From the NCBI GenBank assembly GCA_013397435.1, contig VZRG01002901.1:12304-76303 (forward strand): a DNA stretch of 64,000 bases, written 5' to 3'. The position numbers were made by a program, and so were the translations under genes. Origin of the DNA: Erythrocercus mccallii (lineage: Eukaryota > Chordata > Aves > Passeriformes > Dicruridae). Of the stretch, positions 55,001-64,000 are shown one piece after another. The notes below the pieces were generated by a model. The model was not told the DNA's origin. It worked only from the letters and a program-made list of their open reading frames with translations, and did not search any database. Every line of letters begins with the position of its first letter. The stretch's first letter is position 1.

Positions 55001-56632
55001 AAGTATTTCCATCAGAGCAGCAGAAATGAAGGCACCTAAACACGCTGCCTACTTTGCTGGAAATGGGGCTAAGCACTGCAGAGATGCACCTTAGAAAATA
55101 GGCTCTGCTAGAATTAAAATGGGGGGGAGGGTGAGGAGAGTGAGAGCAAATACAGTAACAGCCTATGATTAGAAATCTTAACAATGACAGTGAGTTCTGT
55201 TTAATTCCTAACTGCTTAAAAGCAGGCCTGTGGAAATGCTCTGCTTAGAAATGTCATGGAAAGTGCAGCTGGTCCATAGGCTTTATCTTGAAAAGCAAAG
55301 GATCTTTCCCATTTTGCAGTAACACTGCCATTTACTGGGCCATACCACTAGCAATTTGCAACAATGGGAGGGAAAAAAGCTGCCATTTGACCTAGAATGC
55401 AATTTTCAACTAATTAATAAAGTGACCATTAGTGCCCGAGGGGATAATAACAGGAATAAGAACAAATTGCTGTGGGGTGCAAAGGAGGCTTGGGCATTGT
55501 ATTGCAAATTTCTTATGGCACTATTCTTCCCCCCCCCCCACTAATACTTTTAAAGTGCCCCCACTCAACACTTGCTCCTTGTAGGACCCTTGCAAACCAC
55601 ATAAGAATTAGCCCTTCAAAGATGAATCAGGATCTAATTGTTGTTAACAAAGTGCCACCTGGAGAGAAATGTTACAATATACCTTCATTACAAAGCATTC
55701 AATCTCTCTCAGGCTCACAAGTCCTGGCTGCAGTACAGACAAAAAGAAGCAGTTGCTAGCATTAAGATCAGGCACCTGCAATTGCTGGTAAGACACTGCC
55801 AGGCCCTGCACAAACATGCTCCTACCATTGCATGAGCCTTGCTAGAACTACTCTGTTTATGCTGCTTCAGAGCAAGTTTTGCTGGGATCTCTCTGTTTGC
55901 AACTCTCTAACCTGTCGCTGGAGCCCTCGTATTGGTGGGGACATCAGGAGAAGAAGCTGCACCACTCGCCCTGCTTTTTCAGGATATGCTCTAGGATATG
56001 CTCTCAGTAAAGACTCTTCTGTATGTTATGGCCCCTACTCTCAGTGCCCCCAAGGCACAAGGTCAGGAAGCCTCCAGTGAATTGACAATGCCCTGGTTTC
56101 ATTTCTCTGCCTGAATGAGATTTTACTTGTGCGTGTAGCACATCCACTACAGGTCCTGCCTGTGGTTGCACTTTGCAGCTTCAGTGGTTAGAACAGAAGA
56201 CAGGACCCACCAGTGTCTGTCATTTAATGCTTGGACACGTTTGTGGCTGTGTGTCCACAGAAGGTGAAGTCAAACAATACTTCTTTTTTCTGCCCTGAAA
56301 ATTTCCAGTGGACTGTTTTATAGCAGATTGAAAATTACTGTCCACAGGCTCTCTTTACTCATGCCTTGTCTACAAAGTCAGGGAGTTGGCTTGACTGAGA
56401 GCTAACCTCCCCAAGAAACAAACACCAAACCCTAGGTTTTGATCAGTTAATCTGTCTGTTGTGGCTAGCACAAAGAAGGCACAGACATGGGTAGCTGGAA
56501 GCAGGTGAGGAAACACAGGATTTTCCCTTCCCTCTAGAAGGACTTGCTCCACGTTAAGGTGAAACCAGTCTCACTTCCCAAAAACATTTTGTAAAATTTC
56601 TTTGGTTTTTCTTTTCAAGCAGTGGGAGAAAT
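52025..56632. other. Intergenic, no gene recognised
   Basis: 4.6 kb. A moderately GC-richer stretch at 55330-56080 has overlapping open frames of 60-95 codons but no recognisable protein. A C11 run lies at 55529-55539. No PSMB1, TBP or DLL1 coding sequence was recognised on either strand. Confidence 0.6.
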
Positions 56633-57000
56633 AAAATCATAGAACAGCCCAGGTTTGGAGGGGCCTTGTAAAATCACCAGACCTGACCTTCCATGGGAGA
56701 AGGAGCCCAGATGAGATTATTGAGCACCCTCTCTGATCACATCTTGAAAACCTCCAGTGATGAGGCACTACCACATCTCTGCAGAGGTTGTTCCAGTGAA
56801 TGGTTGTTCTCATTGTAAAGAATTTATTTACTATATTGAAATGAAACCTTTCCTGATGCAACTTGTATCCCTTGCCCCTTGTCTTCTTATTTCAGTAAAC
56901 ATGAATATCCTGCTCTTTCTGAGGATTGGAAAGTTGGAGAGTGAAGGAGAGGTGGAAGCTATCTCCCCTCTTTCTGTTCCTTGCTCAGGTTACCTGTCTG
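56633..57000 (-). mobile_element. CR1 LINE 3'-end fragment, antisense
   Basis: The + strand begins aaatcatagaacagcccaggtttggaggggcc, the reverse complement of a CR1 tail. The minus strand shows CR1 ORF2-like remnants (ERFHFNIVNKFFTMRTTIHW). The 5' edge is approximate. Confidence 0.88.
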
Positions 57001-58136
57001 CTTACCCATCTGATTATCCATGCTGCTTCTGAGAACTGAGGGACTCACTAGAAGGGAATGCTCAGGTACCTTGGCCAGGTTGATTCCTTAACTGATGGAC
57101 GTGGAGGCAGGAACTTCTGGAAATCTAAGCAATGTTAACATCCTTTGGCTGCTGGTTTTCCTAGAAAAGCTACCTCTTCCATAAATAGCACACTCATAGC
57201 CTGTTTTGTTGGATAAATAATCCCAATGCCCCACTTGCCTCATATTTTGGAACATATGTAGTGCAAATAGAGATACAGAAAATTTTTTTACCCATAAAAC
57301 ACACATTATATAAAACCAAACCAATCCTTCTGGATCCTGAAAGACTTCATTTGTCAAATGTCATTCCAAATGTTCTTAACTGGCAGATACTGGCTGTATG
57401 TGCTCACCCTGCAGCTGTTTTGTAAACAGCCAGCATTATTGTTGCAATTAAAACACATACTTCGGATTTTTCATTTTGACTTTGGCTATCATTGACCATC
57501 TCCAGCTTCCACTTAAGAGGACCATTCACCGTAAAGGATCTGCACTGCTTTAATATGGGCGAAGATTTGCCGGAGGACTATTTAGTTTAGGTGATGACTG
57601 AAATACAGTCTTTGGTATAACTGGGACAGTGAGGCTGCACCAAACTCGTAAGTATGTACCAGCTTTGGTTGTACCTGCGGTAGAGGAAAGGAACAAAGCA
57701 TCCCCTATAACTGGACCACCATTCCCCAAACAGCACTAAAAGAGGTGGACTTCCAAGAGCACAGTCCCACACTTGCAGATTGCCTTTTTGATACTGAAAG
57801 TCATTGGTGGCATAAAGCATAACATAGCCCAGAGCATAAAATCAGCAGTTTGGCCTCCTTGTGCTTGAAATTTATCAAAAATGGCTCACTACTCAGTCTT
57901 CTCAGGTTAAAAAAAAATGTTCTTAAGTGGCTTTGCTAGAGTTGCAGTGCCTGTCTCTGGCAGTTGGCAACAACAGCACAGTCTTGGGGTGCCTTGCTCC
58001 TTATGCAGTTTGTGTGTGTCTGTGCATGCGTTGACACACGTGGTTCATTAGGGAGTTCTCACTGAACACATGTGTTCAGAGTTGATAAGTATCTAATTTG
58101 TTCTGCTCTAAGAGGATTCTGTCTATTCGTTAGGAT
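57001..58136. other. Intergenic, nothing recognised
   Basis: 1.1 kb without a gene or repeat family that I can name. A short TG-rich stretch lies near 58008-58020. Confidence 0.6.
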
Positions 58137-58139
58137 GGG

Positions 58140-58270
58140 AGTCAGAGTTAGGAAACCTGATTGATTCCCCTACACTTTCCTAGATCTGTCACTTATTAAC
58201 TCTGTGACCTTGCTCAAGATATACCAGAATCTTGTGACACTCATTCTCATCAGCTGGAACACAGATCCAT
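58140..58270 (+). repeat. MIR-like SINE fragment
   Basis: The order gagtcagagttaggaaacctg...gatctgtcacttattaactctgtgaccttgctcaag...ttctcatcagctggaaca follows the MIR core consensus (ctctgccacttactagctgtgtgaccttgggcaag, then tcctcatctgtaaaa). It is an old, divergent copy. Confidence 0.6.
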
Positions 58271-60389
58271 CTTTAGAAGTTCCTAGGAAGCTGAGAGACA
58301 TGAGAAGTGATTACTGCAGTGTGTGGCCACTAAACGTGTGGAATATTACCCCAATAACTCTGTAATGCTGAGGCCAGGTACTGAGCTGTGCCAAACTAGG
58401 AGCCACTTGAAAATATCAGCAGATGAGTCCCCGTGCAGCTCTTTAGTAAAGAGCTGTATTCACGTCTCAGATATATTGTAGTTTGAAGAAGGGCAGGAGA
58501 TCCTTGTGTGAATTGGGCTATACAACTGCAAAGCATCTGGGTAAAGCTCCAGAGAAGAAACTGTGAATAAACAGGAGGATGTACAGGGGGTTATCCAGGC
58601 TGCAAATCTCTGACCAAATTCATGCTCTCCAAAGAAAGGCACAAGGAACAGAGATGGAAGCATTTGCCATTTCCAAAACAGCTTGGCAGTCCCCCAGGAC
58701 TGCAGACAGGCTTCACTGGAGGGTCTGTTCTTCTGCTGACACAAGAGATGGATGTACATACAAGTCCCATTAGCATTGAAGGGAGGTGCCTGCTAAACTT
58801 TCCCACGCGCTAGAGGAGGCAAAGGCTTCTAAAGGTATCTCATGAGGTAACAGAAGGCTGTGGCTGCACATGCTGCCTCTCTTTAATATCTGCCTGTGAT
58901 ACAGCTGTACACTCACATCATTTGGCTGTATCTACTTGACATGTTGCTGTCTGTCACAAAGAGGCACTTCGGAATCATGCAGCATGCTTGCCCATTATCC
59001 TCAGTGCAAGTCTATAAATATACAGCTTGCATGTAACCTGTTTGTATACTGATCCTCTGGGTCCCAGATTGATCTGTTGTTGATTACAAGTCTCCTTTGA
59101 ATCCTATTTTTTATTGAATGTTCGTCAGCAGGAATAGATGTTTTATTTTCTTTTTTTTCCTTTTGTTTTTCTATTTTTCTGTCTTTTGTAGCAAGCATTA
59201 AAGTTTATTTTGGGCTGGGGAAAGTTGTGCCCTTTGTGACAATGTGTTGTGGAGCTTTATTTAATCCTGTGGGGTATTTGGGTGCATTTTGTTGGGAGGT
59301 GGGATGGAAGGAGTAAAAGGAATAGCTGTAGAAATAGTGGAACTGGAGATCTAGACTCCTAGAAGGTGGAAATCTGTTAATTAGTGTCCTTGGGAAAACC
59401 TGTCTGTGATGAAAATAAAGCTCCATCATTAAAACCCAATGCATTTTCCTTTTCTGCCCCTGAATGTTGTTAACAATGTTGCACTCTGGTTAAGTAAAAA
59501 TCTAAAACTGCAGTGAAGTGTTAGTAATCGGTTCCTGAGCAGATTCCCTAATGCTATTCACTTTTCCCTGCTAATCTTCCTGTGTGAGTTATAACAATGC
59601 AGCACCAAATGAGAAGGAAATGTCAGGTTATGTTTCAGGGCCAGCCTCCTGCCCACCCTCCATCTGTGCTGATGTCAGTGCTTATTGGAACATATGCTGC
59701 CTGTTGCTCACTGACCATCTGTTAGCTGAGCTGATGAAGTGTTCCCGTTGCTGGGACAACCCGGCCCTTGATTGCCAATGGCACCGCAAACATTTTCTGC
59801 TCGAGTTTCACTTTTATCTGTGCTCTGGAATGGCAGCTCCACCATGGCAGGGGTTACCCCATCCCTGCATTTTCCTTTGGCCTGGGTGGGGAGCGCAGTC
59901 AAAATTCAAGGTGCGGGTTTTTGGGCAAACTACGAAAAGGCTGCAGAAGAGCTAATGTGCCTGTGAATTAACCGCTAGCATTACAGCTAGGACACAGGGC
60001 CAGGCATGCTTTCCAGTGGGAGCCCAGGGTTGAGGGAGTGTGTCTGGTAGTGGTTAGAAAGTTTTTGTCATGAGACTGTGACTGCATCATGCAGAAACAC
60101 CCATAGCCCTGAAGACATGCAAGGCTACAGAGGGATTTTTGGAGAAAAGCAAAAGCCAAGATACGGGCTATTTTTCCCTTGGTTAAGAGTCACTTGTTCT
60201 GAGACTTCTGGATGTTGTAGTTATCCCTGAAGCCATAGATCTTTTGGACATAACTGAATCCAAATGCAACCATTCTTGTATGGTGTGGGTCTCATTTTAA
60301 GCCATAGCAGTGATAAAACCATTTGTCCACACACAGCCTTTTAGCAGGTCTGTCTGGTGAGCTTTCCCCCTCTCTTAAAAATGTCTACA
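58271..60389. other. Intergenic, no gene recognised
   Basis: 2.1 kb. A GC-richer segment at 59580-59960 has short overlapping open frames, an RFX/X-box-like palindrome at 59747-59760 and a CCAAT at 59775. No protein recognised. Confidence 0.6.
59747..59779. promoter_or_regulatory. RFX X-box-like palindrome with nearby CCAAT
   Basis: GTTGCTGGGACAAC has the two inverted half sites of an RFX X-box. CCAAT follows 14 bases later (59775-59779). The pairing resembles ciliary or MHC-type X/Y boxes but could be chance. Confidence 0.25.
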
Positions 60390-60465
60390 AACATTAATCA
60401 ATCCCCATGACAAGCCTGTGGGGCTGGCAGGTGGTATTCCCGCTTTACAGAGGGAGAAGCAAGTG
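60390..60465 (-). repeat. MIR-like SINE fragment, antisense
   Basis: The order ttaatcaatccccatgacaagcctgtgggg...attcccgctttacagagggagaagc parallels the reverse complement of MIR (ttaatcctcacaacaaccctatgagg...ccccattttacagatgaggaaac). Similarity may extend weakly to about 60560. Confidence 0.5.
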
Positions 60466-60560
60466 TGAGAGCTGGCATGAGACGCGCGGCATGCCCACCT
60501 CCCCGCCTCGCCTGCTGAGATCACTAGACCAGATTGCCCTTCATTACACACCGAGAGCCC

Positions 60561-63149
60561 CAGCTCTGCCACGGTGCCAAGAGGAGCTGCATTCCAGACA
60601 CCAGCACTGAGAGTCCTGTAGTTCCTTCCATCTTAGATGTGAAGGGGATAGAGCAGCATCTGAGAAATTAATGCTGTTGGTAAAGCGGACCACGATAGAT
60701 AGGGTGAAATATGACAGCCATTTGGACACAGAAAGTCTGGATGCTTGGGAATGTTAAATGCTCTGAAGCTGTGAAATATCTTGGTCTTTCAATTTCTCTG
60801 TTGGTATTCCTCAGTGTTTTCCTTACTGACCCTGGGGTTTTGGTTCCTGGATGACCTGATCTCTCAGCCCCAACTATGAACTGAAGACTATCCCATCATC
60901 CTTCCATTTCTCCCACTTTCCTTCCCCCCAGCCTTGCCTCTTTCAAGTTTTCTGAAAATCTTTTCTCAGATTGTCCCTTTGCAGTCCCTAGCTTGCAAAA
61001 GCAATCTTTTTTGTCTTTCATCCAGCCTATCCTTTCTTTTTCCTACCCCAATCCAGTTGTTCCTGTAGCCTGGCCGGTCAGCTATACTCTGGCTGACCTT
61101 TCTACCAGCTCTCCTTACTTCTCATGCTTCTAAAATCCCCTTTTCTTCTGTTCCCAGCACAAAAAATCCTCTTCCCATTTTTGTCAGGTATCTATACCAC
61201 CTTTTCGTAAGGCTAAGTTGAAAGTTTTTCAGAAAAGGGGCTCTTTATTTTTCATCCTATGCATCAATTTTTGTTTTAATTAAATTACTGAACAATACAA
61301 TAATGTTGCGTGCTCAGAGACTACATGACATGTGGTAGAGCTGGATAAGATATGATCCATTCTGACGTAATCCTAGGTGTTAATAACAATGCACAATTTC
61401 AGCAAATGTTGCTATTTCAGGACATTCTGGCAGAACAGGCTGGTGTTACTCACCCCTGGGACAAGCACATGAGCACATTACCACAAAGCCAGCAAGGGTG
61501 AGGGTTCACATTGCCTCATCTGCTTTGTGGTGAGTGCCTGAGTGTTGAGTCTTATTCTGTGGCACGTGTGGGGTAGTGCCCTGTGCTTGTGTCGAGCTGC
61601 ATGCCGGCTCTCTTACCTTGCCTTTATTGTGGTTATGATAAAAGCATTTATCTGCAGCTTATCACAATTACCACAATGGAGCCTGAGAACTCTCAATTCA
61701 AACCCTCTCTTGTGGCAACTTGTTTCATGCCAGTCTGCTCTTAAATCCAGTTTGGTGTCCTTGTTTGTTGCCAGAATGGTGCAAATGTGCCAGCATGTAG
61801 ATGAAAATTGGGCTGATCTTTTCTCCTTTCCAAGAATGTCATAGAGCTTGGAAGTTTTGGTATTTTTACAGAAGTAGACAACTCTGCATTTGGAATCAAA
61901 ACAGAGCAGAATTTAACACTTTGCTTCAAGATTTGACAGCTTGATTTTCCCTCAATCCAAAAATGTGGAGGAATACTATCATAAGCTATTGTAAATCCAG
62001 TCCCCAGAAGGATTTGTAGTTCCCAACTGAAAGTGCTGTTTTTACCCAGGGCAGGACTGCACATTTTGTGCAGATTTTAGGCCTAGATTAAACAGTGGCA
62101 CTGCTTTCTATATGTGCTGAGAAGACAGATTACTCTGTCTCTTAACTGAGTCCTATTTGAACAGTGAGAGGGGCCATTTAGAGAGCTTTGAAGCCTTGAG
62201 ATGCTACTGACAAGGTGATATGAGGCACATACATGTACTTTACCAGAAATGTGTAATGGTTGTGTGCTTCTAGGGAAGTGTAGGGGCCAAGGGTCATGTT
62301 GAAACTCCAGATAGCAATTCCCTTGCTGCCATTTTGGGCACCTATGGAATGATTACTGTCCTCCCTGTGAGCAACACCACAGGTCCCTGGTGCTGTGCCT
62401 GTTTACAGCACTTAAACGCAAATTGTAGACATCTTATTGGAAGCACAGGTACAGGGGTCTGAGGTGCACACACAGCCTCAGCCTGCAGAAAGCAGAGGGG
62501 TGGTTACAAATTGCCTGACTGATGTTGCTCAGGCAGGTGTACCAGAGCCAGTTACAGAAGCACTGCTGGGTTGCTAGGGAAGTTCATCAGCTGGGAAGTG
62601 TTTATTGACACCATTAGAGAAATACTGATTTTTGCTAGCCAAGAACCTGATCTCTGCTGTGACTGGAGTGTCAGGCATTCAGAGTTCTGCTTAATCACAG
62701 CTTTAACACATTTCCTGAATCTGGATGTCTGGATCCTGTAAGAACAATAAATGCTTGCACTTCTGTGCTCTTAAGGTTGGCAGTGAGGAGCTGTTGTGTT
62801 GCGTGCTTCTGTGAAAAACCCCGTCCCCAGCCCAGTGCTGGAGGCGGGCTGCCACCAATACCAGTCACACGAGGATTTGCCCTGTGCTGCCTGGACTCTG
62901 GAGATCACTCGCTGCACAAATTAATTAAAAGATGCCTTAGGTAGGTGTCCAGCCGGCACAGAAGGAACCCAGCTCCGTTACTAGCCTGCAATCCCCAGTT
63001 TTCCAGCTGTCACTATGTAATACGGTCTCCCCCTCACGTAATTCCTTCCTGTAGTCCAATAGAAGTCCTTTAAAGAAGAAAAAAAAGAAAGAAAGAGGAA
63101 CAACAAGCAAGTAATCCTGTCATACGATCTGCCCCAGTAGTTTGGGGCC
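60561..63149. other. Intergenic, no gene recognised
   Basis: 2.6 kb. A pyrimidine-rich stretch lies at 60890-61160. An RFX-like half palindrome (GTTGCTAGGGAAG) lies at 62570-62582, and an AATTAATTAA homeodomain-type core at about 62919-62929. No coding sequence recognised. Confidence 0.55.
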
Positions 63150-63900
63150 TGTCTCTCTTTCAGGGGCCGTGAGCGTGCTTTGAGGTGCACAATAGAGATG
63201 CCTTCTCCATTGACTGGGGAGCTCAATGAGCCAAACTGGGCAGCGGCCCCGGGAACAGCAGCAGCAGCAGCAGTGGTGCAGCGCAGCAAAGGGCCCAACT
63301 GTTCACTGATTTAACACTCTGCCAGCTGCAGTCCCTGAGCCCTGAGAGGAGCGGCGGCCCTTTGAATATTACCTTTCAGCCAATTAGACATATGTCACTT
63401 CATAAAACCTCTCGTGTGCGCTCCCGTGGAGGGGAGGATCTGCTGGGCACAAGGAGGGAGCTGCATTACCTGCCGCCCTCCCAGCTGCACCGGCCCTCCC
63501 TCGAGGAGGAATTCCTGGTTCTTTCTGCTATCATTTTCAGCAGTGAGGCAAATGAACGTGCAGGTACCAAGAGGACTGCAGGTGCTGAATGCAGAAGCTC
63601 GGCCCAACGATCAGTTTCACCAAAAACCAGTGCCCACAAAGTTGTTAGTAGCGAGCTGCCTCTCAGGGAGGGCACTGGAAGTGTTGTCCAAAGCAGGTGC
63701 AGCAGCAGCCGCTGTACCTCCAAGTCAGGCAGCACTGCCAGGTCTGCAGGGGTGGGGAGTGTGTGGGGCACGGATGTCATGGATGCTTTTGTTCAGAAGT
63801 GGTGTGGAAGGAAAAAGTGTTTATCTAGGTCAAAGAAGAGACTTTTTCAGATTGAATATTTTTATTACAGTGGCTGAAATTCTTATTTCAGTCATATCAG
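63150..63900 (+). promoter_or_regulatory. GC-richer, CpG-bearing block with overlapping open frames
   Basis: A moderately CpG-rich block near the right edge. It holds (CAG)6 at 63256-63273, a CCAAT box (~63380), a TCATAAAA TATA-like element (~63398) and a good donor-like CAG|GTACCA at 63563/63564. Two + frames (63362-63877 and 63414-63938) and a minus frame (63780-63466) are open for over 100 codons. None is recognisable, and long overlaps on both strands are expected in GC-rich DNA. It may be the promoter and first exon of a non-coding transcript, or a conserved enhancer. Confidence 0.3.
63256..63273 (+). repeat. (CAG)6 microsatellite
   Basis: Six perfect CAG units, followed by tggtgcagcgcagc. 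Confidence 0.95.
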
Positions 63901-64000
63901 GTTCTTTATGCTCCTTACACTCAAAAATGCAATATTAAAAGGCATATTAATTTATGATAAAATAGGGTAGATTATGGTAAGTTTTTAAAACAAAATATTT

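Noticed and set aside
52900..64000. Exons of PSMB1, TBP, PDCD2 or DLL1, expected from mammalian synteny
   Set aside because: I read the translated frames for these proteins and recognised none.
1..64000. CRISPR arrays, bacterial operons, tRNA or rRNA genes
   Set aside because: No regularly spaced repeats, no operon-like packing and no tRNA or rRNA sequences were seen. The content is vertebrate nuclear DNA.

Overview
The window is a piece of a vertebrate nuclear chromosome, almost certainly a bird and probably a songbird. It has long AT-rich introns with GT-AG splice sites and several 3'-end fragments of CR1 LINEs ending in the ATTCTGTGA-type repeat. It also carries a complete solo LTR whose body resembles the ERVL-type LTRs I remember from passerine genomes, and two old MIR-like SINE fragments. 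There is no bacterial, phage or CRISPR content.

One protein-coding gene can be supported, and it fills about three quarters of the window on the + strand: FAM120B (constitutive coactivator of PPAR-gamma). A CpG-rich, G4-capable first exon/promoter lies at 1-~200. The start codon is at 870, near the start of a large exon. Nine coding exons (870-1889, 6973-7153, 13254-13349, 19361-19533, 23376-23468, 39104-39310, 43458-43566, 44827-44940, 47837-47889) join in a consistent phase chain into a predicted 681-residue protein ending in TAA at 47887-47889. The first coding exon is an XPG/FEN1-like PIN domain with a complete set of acidic residues. The later exons match the conserved C-terminal half of vertebrate FAM120B. 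Human FAM120B, as I remember it, has a long charged tandem-repeat segment between these halves, and it is absent from this model.

The introns hold a CR1 tail (intron 1); a ~1.1 kb degraded CR1, a 757-bp solo LTR with a perfect 5-bp target duplication and a GC-richer possible pseudogene block (intron 2); an assembly gap next to a GGAA microsatellite (intron 3); a CR1 fragment and a small CpG-dense patch (intron 6); and an LTR-like fragment (intron 7). After the gene, ~48-64 kb is intergenic: CR1 tails, MIR fragments, a possible LTR at 50.5-51.3 kb, and a GC-richer block at 63.15-63.9 kb with promoter-like features and overlapping open frames but no recognisable protein.

In mammals FAM120B lies head-to-head with DLL1 and is followed, after a large gap, by PSMB1, TBP and PDCD2. 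None of those genes is seen here, which fits a window starting at the FAM120B promoter. I found no new multi-gene system. The best leads are within FAM120B: an intact nuclease-like acidic constellation, an LxxLL motif where I remember the human protein having LTTLV, loss of the repeat linker, a TG-repeat splice acceptor before exon 7, and tandem donors that could swap the C-terminus.
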